Shown: positions 54,685 to 62,843 of the stretch, piece after piece | Layout: every line of letters starts with the position of its first letter | How positions within the stretch are numbered: the first letter of the stretch is position 1 | Assembly: GCA_938015595.1 (NCBI GenBank) | Contig: CALLPI010000017.1 | Coordinates: 47,902 to 111,901, forward strand | DNA from: an uncultured Saprospiraceae bacterium | Lineage (GTDB): Bacteria; Bacteroidota; Bacteroidia; Chitinophagales; Saprospiraceae | Length of the DNA: 64,000 nucleotides | Direction of reading: 5' to 3' | Made by a program: the position numbers and the translations under genes | Notes under the pieces: model-generated | Seen by the model: only the letters and a program-made list of their open reading frames with translations | Database searches by the model: none | Told to the model about the DNA's origin: nothing

Positions 54685-56616
54685 CTACATCGTGGCTCCG
54701 GCGGCCTCCAGCTCCATTTGAGCCTCTTCCCACTGGATCATGGCTTGCTCCAGGTCGTTTTTGCGCTGTTGGTATTGCGCCAGTACTTGAGCCGATTGGG
54801 CGCTTTCGTAGAAATTGGGCTGCGCCATTTGGGCTTCTATAGCCCGGATGTCGGCTTCGATTTTTTCTACAGCGCGCTCGGCATTTTGCACAATGCGGGT
54901 TAGGCGTTTGCGCTCCTCTGAGGAGAGCATCGGCGCAGCAGAAGGAGCACTACCTGGTTGGGCGTTAGCGGGTTTCTTTTGAGAGAGCTCTACTTGACGC
55001 ATATCGCGCAGAGCACGTTTTTCGAGGAAGAAGTTCACGTCGCCGAGGTATTCGTAGAGTTGCCGGTCTCTGAACTCAATAGTGCGGTTGGTAAGACCAG
55101 CCAGAAACTCGCGGTCGTGCGACACCACGATAAGCGTGCCATCGTAGTCGGCGATAGCCTGCTTCAGGATGTCTTTGGAGATGATGTCAAGGTGATTGGT
55201 GGGTTCGTCCAGTACCAGCAGATTGAAAGGGCGCAGCAGTAGGCAGGCTAGGGCCAGTCGGGCGCGCTCGCCGCCGGAGAGGACGGATACTTTTTTGTTT
55301 ACATCTTCGCCGCTAAACATAAAAGCACCCAGGATGGCGCGCAGGCGGGTACGCATTTCGGGTGGCGAGGCCTGCTCCATGGTTTCCAGGAGAGTGAGGT
55401 GGGGGTCCAGCGTGTCCGACTGATTTTGGGCGTAGTAGCCAATTTGAACATTGTGGCCGTACTGAAGATCGCCGTCGCTGAGCTCTAGCTGGCGCACGAT
55501 GATCTTGGCCAGGGTGGTTTTGCCTTGTCCGTTTTGGCCTACGAAGGCTACGCGATCGCCGCGGTCTAGCTTGATGTGCACGTTGTCAAGCACTGTTTTT
55601 GAGCCGTATCGCTTGCAGAGGTTATGGCCTTCCAGTACAATCTGGCCGGAGCGGGGCGAGGGCGGGAAGCGCAGGTTCATGCCGGCGGTGTCTTCGGGGT
55701 CTATTTCGATGCGCTCAATTTTGTCCAACTGCTTTTGCATGGACTGCGCCATTTTGGTTTTGCTGGCCTTGGCCATGAAGCGGTTGATGGTGCGTTCCTT
55801 CTGGGCAATGATGCGTTGCTGGTTTTCGAAGGCAGCCATCATTTTTTCGCGGCGCTCCTCGCGCAGAGCTACATACTTGCTGTACGGGGCTTTGTAGTCG
55901 TAGGCTTTGCCGAGTTCTATTTCAATGGTGCGGGTAGTGACGTTGTCGAGAAACTGCTTATCGTGCGAGATGACGATGACGGCGCCGGCATAGTCTTTCA
56001 GAAATTCTTCCAGCCAGATGATGGACTCGATGTCGAGGTGGTTGGTAGGTTCGTCCAAGAGGAGGTAATCGGGGCGTTGTAGGAGCATCTTGGCCAACTC
56101 AATACGCATTTGCCAGCCGCCGCTGAATTCGTCGGTCAGGCGGTTGAAGTCTGCTGCAGTAAATCCCAGGCCTTTGAGTACCTTTTCAGTATCGGCCATC
56201 ATAGTATCGCCGCCCAGGTGGTGGAATCGGTCACCGGCAGTGGCCATTTCTTCCAGCAGTTGGTGGTAGGCGTCGCTGTCATAGTCGGTGCGGCGGTCAA
56301 TTTCATCGTGAATTTCGGCCAATCGCTTTTCAATGCGGTGCACTTCCTCAAATGCAGTTAGGGTCTCTTCCATGACGGTCTTACCCTTGGGGAGGTTCAT
56401 TTCCTGATAGAGGAATCCGAGAGTAGAGCCGGCAGGGCGTACCACACTACCGTCGTCGGGGCGGATGTTTCCGGCCATGATTTTGAGAAAAGTGGACTTG
56501 CCGGCGCCGTTGCGGCCTACGAGGCCTACGCGCTCGCGTGCACCTATACTGAGGCTAATGTGGTTGAAGAGTATGCGATCGCCGTATTTGACAAAGATGT
56601 TGTTGGCGTTGATCAT
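54685..56616 (-). CDS. ABC-F family ATPase
   Basis: 643 aa, two ATP-binding cassettes in one chain with no TM segments. Domain 1: Walker A GRNGAGKST near 36, signature DEFSGGWQMR, Walker B YLLLDEPTNHLD. Domain 2: Walker A GQNGQGKTT, signature VLSGGERARLAL, Walker B LLVLDEPTNHLD. An interdomain helical linker (FENQQRIIAQKERTIN) lies between them, and a C-terminal coiled coil (about 555-640) is rich in Ala/Gln/Glu. ABC-F proteins act on the ribosome in translation (EttA/Uup type) or in antibiotic resistance; which one cannot be told. Cytoplasmic. Confidence 0.92.
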   Translation of the reverse strand: MINANNIFVKYGDRILFNHISLSIGARERVGLVGRNGAGKSTFLKIMAGNIRPDDGSVVRPAGSTLGFLYQEMNLPKGKTVMEETLTAFEEVHRIEKRLAEIHDEIDRRTDYDSDAYHQLLEEMATAGDRFHHLGGDTMMADTEKVLKGLGFTAADFNRLTDEFSGGWQMRIELAKMLLQRPDYLLLDEPTNHLDIESIIWLEEFLKDYAGAVIVISHDKQFLDNVTTRTIEIELGKAYDYKAPYSKYVALREERREKMMAAFENQQRIIAQKERTINRFMAKASKTKMAQSMQKQLDKIERIEIDPEDTAGMNLRFPPSPRSGQIVLEGHNLCKRYGSKTVLDNVHIKLDRGDRVAFVGQNGQGKTTLAKIIVRQLELSDGDLQYGHNVQIGYYAQNQSDTLDPHLTLLETMEQASPPEMRTRLRAILGAFMFSGEDVNKKVSVLSGGERARLALACLLLRPFNLLVLDEPTNHLDIISKDILKQAIADYDGTLIVVSHDREFLAGLTNRTIEFRDRQLYEYLGDVNFFLEKRALRDMRQVELSQKKPANAQPGSAPSAAPMLSSEERKRLTRIVQNAERAVEKIEADIRAIEAQMAQPNFYESAQSAQVLAQYQQRKNDLEQAMIQWEEAQMELEAAGATM

Positions 56617-56738
56617 GCCGTTGGAGTTTTTTTACAGCGAACTGCAAGCCACGGATGGTGTGCTTGCAGGCTACGAAAGCGCAAATATACGGCATTTGCC
56701 AACGAGCAACTGAAAAATGAGAGCGTAGTGAGAGTTTG

Positions 56739-58040
56739 TTACACAATCATGCCAGCCAGAGCCGCCGTAAGGAAACAGGCAATGGTGCCGCCGATGAGCG
56801 ACTTCAAGCCCAGTTCGGTAAGTGCTCTGCGTTGCCCTGGGGCTATGGCGCTGATACCGCCAATCTGTATGCCAATGGAAGCAAAATTGGAGAAACCGCA
56901 CAGGGCGTATATAGCAATGATGAGTGACTTGGGCTGCAGGGTGAGGCCGGCTTCTTGCATCTTGCCCAGCACGCTGTAGGCTACAAACTCGTTGATAACC
57001 GTTTTTTGCCCTAGCAACTCACCCACTGTGATGATGTCGGCGGCGGGTACGCCCAGCAGCCAGGCCACCGGGGCGAAAACCATCCCCAGCAGGAAGGTAA
57101 AGTTGAAACCTTCAGCGCGGCCTTGGGTGAGTTGGACGGCCCATTCGTTCAGCCCATTCCAACTGCCCACAAAGTGCACCATGATATAGTTGACCATAGC
57201 TATCAAGGCAGTGAATACCAGCAACATAGCGCCTACATTCACGGCTAGGCGCAGCCCATCGGTAGTGCCTTTGGCTATGGCATCCAGCAGGTTAGAGCCG
57301 CTTTCCACTTCCAGTTTTACCTCATCTTCGCTGTGTTGGCGCTCGGTTTCGGGGAAGAGTATCTTGGCAGCTACCACTGCTGCCGGTGCTGACATAATGG
57401 AGGCCGTGAGCAGATGACGGGCAAAGTATAGTTGTTGTTGGGGGTCGTCGCCGCCCAGGAAACCTACATAAGCAGCAAACACTCCGCCGGCTATGGTGGC
57501 CATGCCGCCCGTCATTAAGCATAGCAACTCCGAGCGGGTCATGCGCTCAATGTATGGCCGAATGACGAGCGGGGCTTCTGTTTGCCCAATAAATACATTG
57601 GCCGCCGAAGCCAGGCTTTCTGGCCCCGACAAGCCCATGGTGCGGCTCATGGCCCAGGAGATGCCATAAATAATGCGCTGCAAGATACCAAAGTAGTAAA
57701 GCACTGCCGAAAGAGCTGAGAAAAATACCACCGTAGGCAACACCTGGAAGGCAAAGATATAGCCAAAGGTATCGGTGCGCTCTATCAGGTTGCCGAAGAT
57801 GAACGTCGAGCCGGCCTTGGTAAAGCCCAGAATGGCTACAAAGAACTTTGCTATCGCGTCGAAAGCTCGGTTGACCAAAGGCACTCTGAGCACGCCCAGC
57901 GCAAAAATGAGCTGCAAGCCCAGCCCTGCGCCCACCAGCCGCCAATTGATGGCCCGCCGGTTGTTGCTCAACAGCCAGGCTACAACCAGCAAAAACGCGA
58001 TGCCCAGCAGGCCGCGCAAGATGGTGACCAAGAACCCCAT
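56739..58040 (-). CDS. Concentrative nucleoside transporter, NupC/CNT family
   Basis: 433 aa from the ATG at 58040; the frame extends to 58202, but only this start places a TM at once (MGFLVTILRGLLGIAFLLVV). About ten hydrophobic segments. CNT motifs: YYFGILQRIIYGISWAMSRTMGLSGPESLASAANVFIGQTEAPL (split here by text only), GVPAADIITVGELLGQKTVINEFVAY and YALCGFSNFASIGIQIGG. It takes up nucleosides by cation symport across the inner membrane. It is divergent from the uridine kinase gene, which fits nucleoside salvage. Confidence 0.9.
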   Translation of the reverse strand: MGFLVTILRGLLGIAFLLVVAWLLSNNRRAINWRLVGAGLGLQLIFALGVLRVPLVNRAFDAIAKFFVAILGFTKAGSTFIFGNLIERTDTFGYIFAFQVLPTVVFFSALSAVLYYFGILQRIIYGISWAMSRTMGLSGPESLASAANVFIGQTEAPLVIRPYIERMTRSELLCLMTGGMATIAGGVFAAYVGFLGGDDPQQQLYFARHLLTASIMSAPAAVVAAKILFPETERQHSEDEVKLEVESGSNLLDAIAKGTTDGLRLAVNVGAMLLVFTALIAMVNYIMVHFVGSWNGLNEWAVQLTQGRAEGFNFTFLLGMVFAPVAWLLGVPAADIITVGELLGQKTVINEFVAYSVLGKMQEAGLTLQPKSLIIAIYALCGFSNFASIGIQIGGISAIAPGQRRALTELGLKSLIGGTIACFLTAALAGMIV

Positions 58041-58131
58041 ACTTTTTCTGCATTGGTGAAAACTGCCCAAAGTAAGGTAAAACCCTTCACATATTGCCGT
58101 TATATTTGCCACCGGGCTGAAATTATTTTTT

Positions 58132-58776
58132 ATGAAACCACTCATTATCGGCATTTGTGGCGGTAGCGGCGCAGGAAAAACTACCTTTCTCCGGCATCTC
58201 AAAGCCAGGTTTTCTGAGCAGGAGATGTGCTTCCTCTCCTTGGACGACTACTACTACCCCCGAAGCTTACAGGAAGAAGACTCGCAAGGTGTGAAAAACT
58301 TTGACCGCCCGCGCTCCATCAACAAAAAAGAGTTTGTGCGCGACCTGCTCCGCCTCATGGATGGCGAGATAGTCACTCGTCAGGAGTATGTGTTCAACAA
58401 CGAATTGGCCCAGTCTCGTCTGCTTACCTTTCGCCCAGCACCGGTTATCGTAGCAGAAGGCATTTTCATTTTTCACTTCAAGAAGGTACGCGAATTGCTC
58501 GACCTCAGGGTGTTTATTCATGCCAAAGAAAACCTCAAGGTCATTCGCCGTATCAAACGCGACCAAGTGGAACGCAACTATCCCCTCGAAGACGTCCTAT
58601 ACCGCTACCAGCACCACGTACTGCCCACCTACGAGCGCTATATTCATCCTTACATGGAAGACGCCGACCTCATCATCAACAACAACGTCGGTTTTGAAAA
58701 AGGGCTGGCTGTACTCACGGGCTTCATCCGGCACTATCTGGAACGCCCGGCATTGTGGCAGGATATAGAGTTTTAA
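58132..58776 (+). CDS. udk: Uridine kinase
   Basis: 214 aa. P-loop GGSGAGKTTF at 10-19, the DDYYYPR motif near 38-44 and the basic RRIKRDQVERNY lid near 146-157. It phosphorylates uridine and cytidine with ATP or GTP. The nucleoside transporter gene lies divergently upstream, with 91 bases between the two starts. A -7-like TATATTTG (58101-58108) precedes the start; its -33 partner is not clear. Confidence 0.92.
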   Translation: MKPLIIGICGGSGAGKTTFLRHLKARFSEQEMCFLSLDDYYYPRSLQEEDSQGVKNFDRPRSINKKEFVRDLLRLMDGEIVTRQEYVFNNELAQSRLLTFRPAPVIVAEGIFIFHFKKVRELLDLRVFIHAKENLKVIRRIKRDQVERNYPLEDVLYRYQHHVLPTYERYIHPYMEDADLIINNNVGFEKGLAVLTGFIRHYLERPALWQDIEF

Positions 58777-58971
58777 AAAGTGTGAGGAATAGGCAATTTT
58801 TCCCTACGAGCATGAATGCCGCCGTTGGTCACGACTACGCAGATGAGCACTTGAAGTAATCCTCCAGACTCTGACGGTCGAATAATGCCATAAATTACTC
58901 ATGTCAGTTTGCCTAAGTGCGTACCTTTCGGACGCAAAATTGATTGCAACGCACAACCCAAAACCATCTTG

Positions 58972-60417
58972 ATGCAAACCACCCACGCCGTTTTTGTACA
59001 CCCAGGCGAGTTTGAAGCGCACCGCCATTGGTACCCCAAGGCGCTCAATGCGGGCATACATCCTATGGTGAGTTTTTTTCTCCACCTCTCAGAAGAGCGC
59101 ATGATCAGGCGCTACTGTCATCTGCATCCCAAAGTAAAAGCTGAGACCCTGCGAGACTTGTTGCGCTACCGCTGCAAGTATTTTATATGGGCTGGTGCCG
59201 ATTTGCTCAACGTAACCACGGCTGGGGGCAAGCGGCAAATGGTGGTGATTGAAAACAATTCCTGCCCTTCTGGCCAAAAGTCTATGCCCCTGCTGGAAGA
59301 AACCCAGGAGCAGGGCGGCTATCGCAGGCTGGTAGAGCGCTGTTTTGTACCGTACACTGGTAAGCGTGGCCTACCGCCGGGCGGGCTCGCAGTGATCTAC
59401 GACAAAAATCATATGGAGGCCTCGGGCTATGCCGTCGCTATGGCTGATGTATTTGGTGAGAAGGTGCTACTGGCGCCCTTTCTGGAAAACGATCCTGACC
59501 CACCTGTGCGGTTTCGGGAGGGCGTCATGGAAGTGCGCCATGCCGAGAGCGCGTGGGTACCTATACGCGCAGCATTTCGCTATGTGACCCAGCGCCCTTG
59601 GAACCGCATTCCGCTACACACCCGTACTCGTATCTTCAACCCTTTGGTAGCTTGCCTGGCCGGCGGGCGCAACAAACTCGTGGCAGCCAAGGCTTACAAG
59701 CAGTTCAATGAGGCAGAAAAAAACTCTGGTCTCAAAATCAACACTCCCGAAACCATCTGGGATGTGAGCAAGCGCGAAATACCCGGCTTGCTCAAAAAAA
59801 TGGGCGGCCAGGCTGTAGTCAAAATCCCGTACAGCAACTCCGGCCAGGGCGTTTTTACTATTGTCAGCCTGGAAGAGCTGGAGGCGTTCATGCGGCAGGA
59901 CTTTCCCTACGACCGCTACATCGTACAAAGCCTCATTGGCAATTATCATTGGAGTAGCAAGAGCGCCGGAGGCAAGCTGTTTCACGTAGGTACAGTGCCC
60001 TCCGTACAAGGCAACACTTATGTAGCCGACCTCCGTATGATGGTGTGCTCTACCGAGCAGGGCATTCGGCCGCTGTGCGTGTATGCCCGCCGCGCGCGCA
60101 AGCCCTTGCTGGATTATATTGACGCCGGCGCTGATTCCTGGGACATGCTCGGCACCAACCTCTCCATCAAAAACCCTGATGGCTCTTGGGGGTCGGACAC
60201 CAATCGCCTCATCCTTATGGATAACAAGGACTTCAACCGCCTGGGCATTGGCGTGGACGATCTCATCGAAGCTTTTATCCAAACCACACTCTCCACCATC
60301 GCCATTGACCGCATGGCGGCTGACCTTATCAATAGCCAGGGGCGCTTCCGCATCAAACGCTTCTCGGGCATCAACGACGACGCCGCACTCTTGCAAGAAA
60401 TCTTACTAGAGAGTTAA
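58972..60417 (+). CDS. Unassigned ATP-grasp-like protein
   Basis: 481 aa from the ATG at 58972 (MQTTHAVFVHPGEFEAHRHW); the frame opens at 58909. I do not recognise an annotated family. The middle holds a block that looks like an ATP-grasp core: AGGRNKLVAAKAYKQFNEAEK (about 239-259) followed by VVKIPYSNSGQGVF near 281-294, which resembles the Lys-containing ATP-binding strand and glycine loop. ENNSCPSGQKSMPLLEE (about 95-111) and RFSGINDDAALL near the end are likely conserved elements. No signal peptide or TM. The gene stands alone: divergent or separated neighbours on both sides, with the interspersed repeat 30 bases downstream. A ligase acting on an amino-acid or peptide substrate is possible but not shown. 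Confidence 0.45.
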   Translation: MQTTHAVFVHPGEFEAHRHWYPKALNAGIHPMVSFFLHLSEERMIRRYCHLHPKVKAETLRDLLRYRCKYFIWAGADLLNVTTAGGKRQMVVIENNSCPSGQKSMPLLEETQEQGGYRRLVERCFVPYTGKRGLPPGGLAVIYDKNHMEASGYAVAMADVFGEKVLLAPFLENDPDPPVRFREGVMEVRHAESAWVPIRAAFRYVTQRPWNRIPLHTRTRIFNPLVACLAGGRNKLVAAKAYKQFNEAEKNSGLKINTPETIWDVSKREIPGLLKKMGGQAVVKIPYSNSGQGVFTIVSLEELEAFMRQDFPYDRYIVQSLIGNYHWSSKSAGGKLFHVGTVPSVQGNTYVADLRMMVCSTEQGIRPLCVYARRARKPLLDYIDAGADSWDMLGTNLSIKNPDGSWGSDTNRLILMDNKDFNRLGIGVDDLIEAFIQTTLSTIAIDRMAADLINSQGRFRIKRFSGINDDAALLQEILLES

Positions 60418-60446
60418 GCGCATATTAAGCACCCTAGTACTGTGTG

Positions 60447-60513
60447 TACTTCAACTTGCCAAGTTTTTGTGCACAACATCCGTAAACCCATGCTCAAAAC
60501 TTAGCGGTGCTCA
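60447..60513. repeat. Interspersed repeat, copy B
   Basis: The second copy of the element at 24694-24758, in the same orientation relative to the upstream gene. It shares GCCAAG, a T-run, the palindrome TTGTGCACAA, CATC(C/T)GTAAA and a CAAAA block. A weaker resemblance continues downstream (GCGAAACA...GGGCTA in both). Confidence 0.55.
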
Positions 60514-60840
60514 GTATTCAGCATACATCAGTTTGCTTCGCTTGGCGAAACAGGGGCTACAGGCCTGAACTAGGGCTGGAGCACCCCTTCAAGAAGTGCC
60601 AGCTTGGCAGCTGATTGTCAGATGGATACGCCGGAGCTGTAATGCCGACTGGCAAAAGGAAAATTCAACTTTTCCCGGCATTTGATTATTCTGAAAACAC
60701 CATTTCCATAGACACGCCAACCTAAATGCTTGCGGTGAACGAGACGGTAGCACCCACCCCCCTCCTGCATAAAAGGACTGTAAATGCGATTGGCCTGATT
60801 GCTACAACAAAATTCCAAGCCTAAAAATCAGAGCGGTCAT

Positions 60841-60848
60841 TATCTTTG
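60841..60848 (+). promoter_or_regulatory. Promoter -7 element of the channel genes
   Basis: TATCTTTG lies 18 bases before the ATG at 60867; a good -33 element is not evident. It decides against the upstream in-frame ATG at 60846, which would fall inside the promoter. Confidence 0.5.
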
Positions 60849-60866
60849 CTCCGAACGCCTACCGAC

Positions 60867-61841
60867 ATGACGCCCTGTTCCCGCTTCTTCGTTTTGTTTT
60901 GCCTGCTACCTTGCCTTGCTCGCCTGGCAGGTGCTCAGAGTGACCCCACGCTGGCGCGCACCGGCATGTATTTGATGAACATATATGACCTCAATGTAAC
61001 CGAGTACACCTTTTATGCCGATTTTTATCTCTGGTTCAAATGGCAGGGCGAGGCCGACCCTATGCAGATTGAGTTTGTCAATGCGGTAGAGAAGTGGGCA
61101 TTCACCAGCAGTCCTTTTCACGAAGAAGCAGTAGAAAAATCCGGTGGTTATCGCTACAACGGTATGAGAGCAGAGGGGCGCTTTTACCACTCCTTTGACC
61201 TGCGCCGATTCCCACTGGATCAGCACGAGCTGGACATCCGCATCGAAAACGTAGAGCACCCCTTGGAGGAACTGCGCTACATCAGCGACGATACCCAGGC
61301 GCTTTTTCGCATGGATTTTGTCATTCCCGGCTGGCGCATCCTAGGCGCTCAAATAGAGGCGCATTCTAACTTTTACGATACTGACTTTGGCGAACCGGAT
61401 GAAGTGGACGGCTCTTCTTTCAGTAATTTTACTTACAAACTGCGCATTGCCCGCCCGCTGAGCTACTTTTTACTCAAGCTCCTACTGCCCCTGCTGGTGG
61501 TGCTGGCTGCCAGTGTTGGCGCTTTATTTATTCATCCAGCTTATATGGATGCCCGCATTTCCTTGCCCATTGGCGGGCTACTCAGTTGTGTGTTCTTGCA
61601 GCAGTCGTATAGCTCGGCCTTGCCGGATGTGGGCTACATGGTACTCATGGACAAGATTTACCTGCTGTCATACCTGTTCATTGCGACCATTATGCTGCGG
61701 GTCATCTGGGCAGGTAATGCCCGAAAGCGCCGCAAGGAAGTGACCGATGCGGAGGGCTTTGCGTCCAAAGATCGCCGCTTGGGAATGCTGTTTATGCTGT
61801 TATTTTTACTGGGCACAGGAGCCTTGTTGTGGTGGGGTTAG
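60867..61841 (+). CDS. Pentameric ligand-gated ion channel homologue (bacterial pLGIC)
   Basis: 324 aa. Signal peptide at about 1-24 (SRFFVLFCLLPCLARLAGA). The extracellular beta-sandwich has FYADFYLWFKW at about 49-59 and the family's conserved Pro-loop FDLRRFPLDQHEL at 110-122, without the eukaryotic Cys-loop disulfide. Then four TM segments: LSYFLLKLLLPLLVVLAASVGALF (M1), a segment with SLPIGGLLSCVFLQQSY (M2), the third with YLLSYLFIATIMLRVIW (M3) and a last LGMLFMLLFLLGTGALLWW (M4). The length suits prokaryotic GLIC/ELIC-like channels. The ligand is unknown. MscS starts 39 bases after its stop, so the two are probably one operon. Confidence 0.85.
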   Translation: MTPCSRFFVLFCLLPCLARLAGAQSDPTLARTGMYLMNIYDLNVTEYTFYADFYLWFKWQGEADPMQIEFVNAVEKWAFTSSPFHEEAVEKSGGYRYNGMRAEGRFYHSFDLRRFPLDQHELDIRIENVEHPLEELRYISDDTQALFRMDFVIPGWRILGAQIEAHSNFYDTDFGEPDEVDGSSFSNFTYKLRIARPLSYFLLKLLLPLLVVLAASVGALFIHPAYMDARISLPIGGLLSCVFLQQSYSSALPDVGYMVLMDKIYLLSYLFIATIMLRVIWAGNARKRRKEVTDAEGFASKDRRLGMLFMLLFLLGTGALLWWG

Positions 61842-61880
61842 CCGGCACCTTGTACTTGTTGTAACCAATCACTAAACAAT

Positions 61881-62699
61881 ATGGAACAACTTTTTAACCT
61901 CGACAAATGGATGGAAATGGGTAGCCAATACCTACCCAAAGTACTGGGTGCTTTACTTACACTCATTATTGGTTTTTGGATCGTGGGGCGCATTGCCTCG
62001 GTGCTGCGCTTCGCTATGGAGCGCAACAAGGTTGAGGCCTCAGTGGTCAAGTTCATCTCCTCGTTGGTCAGTGTGGGGCTTAAAGTGCTGGTGCTGCTGT
62101 CGGTAGCTCGCATGTTTGGCATTGAAACCACTTCTTTCATTGCCATCTTTACAGCGCTGGCCTTTGCGATAGGCACGGCCCTGCAGGGCGGTTTGGCACA
62201 CTTTGCCAGTGGGGTGCTCATCCTGATCTTCAAGCCCTATAAAGTAGGTGACCTGGTGACTATCGGCGGTGGTCAAACCGGTAATGTGCTCGAAATCCAA
62301 GTGTTCAACACCGTATTGAAAACTCTCGACAACAAACATATCATCATTCCTAACGCCGTAGTAACCAGCAACATCATCACCAACATCTCCGGTCAGGGTA
62401 TTATTGGGGTGGAGCTGAGCTTCCCCATCAGCTACAAGGCTGACATTGACCAAGCCCGCCAGGTATTCATGAACGTAGCTAAAGAATGCCCTTATATTCT
62501 TGACGAGCCTGCCTACAACGGCGTCATTGCCAAGTGGGAGGACAGCGCCGTCGTGCTGGCGTCTAGGCCGTTTTGCAAAAGCGAACACTACTGGGATACC
62601 TGGTTTTACATGCACGAGCATGTAAAGAAGGCTTTTGACGCTGCTGGTATCGCCATTCCGTTCAATCAGGTGGATGTACACCTGCACCAAGTCAAGTAA
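61881..62699 (+). CDS. mscS: Small-conductance mechanosensitive channel (MscS family)
   Basis: 272 aa, the size of E. coli-type MscS. Three TMs at about 20-45, 60-85 and 88-125; TM3 shows the Ala/Gly-rich pore helix LAFAIGTALQGGLAHFASGVLILIF (split by text only) followed by FKPYKVGDLVTIGG. The beta domain (about 130-180) has LDNKHIIIPNAVV and the C-terminal alpha/beta domain completes the fold. It opens on membrane tension to release osmolytes. It follows the pLGIC gene after a 39-base gap and ends in a strong terminator. Confidence 0.93.
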   Translation: MEQLFNLDKWMEMGSQYLPKVLGALLTLIIGFWIVGRIASVLRFAMERNKVEASVVKFISSLVSVGLKVLVLLSVARMFGIETTSFIAIFTALAFAIGTALQGGLAHFASGVLILIFKPYKVGDLVTIGGGQTGNVLEIQVFNTVLKTLDNKHIIIPNAVVTSNIITNISGQGIIGVELSFPISYKADIDQARQVFMNVAKECPYILDEPAYNGVIAKWEDSAVVLASRPFCKSEHYWDTWFYMHEHVKKAFDAAGIAIPFNQVDVHLHQVK

Positions 62700-62709
62700 G
62701 GTAAAAATG

Positions 62710-62768
62710 AGCAAAGGGGCTTCAACCCTGAAAAATCCAGGCCGAGCGCCCCTTTGCTATCTTTTTTT
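62710..62768 (+). terminator. Terminator of the pLGIC-MscS unit
   Basis: AGCAAAGGGGC (62710-62720) and GCCCCTTTGCT (62748-62758) form a perfect 11-base stem across a 27-base loop, followed by ATC and seven T. Confidence 0.75.
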
Positions 62769-62843
62769 GCGGTTATCCTGCGCAAGTACCGCCAGCTTTA
62801 CTCCAGTAGCACCAGCGTTTTGGAGGAGGGAGAAGCCTCTCCC

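Larger units (their letters stand above)
60418..60866. other. Intergenic region with repeat copy B and the channel promoter
   Basis: About 450 bases. The repeat lies at 60447-60513 and a -7 element at 60841-60848. The stretch in between (60540-60830) has no recognisable gene or remnant. Confidence 0.5.

Noticed and set aside
58041..58202. The upstream extension of the nucleoside transporter frame
   Set aside because: It would overlap the uridine kinase gene on the other strand and adds no TM; the ATG at 58040 fits the family.
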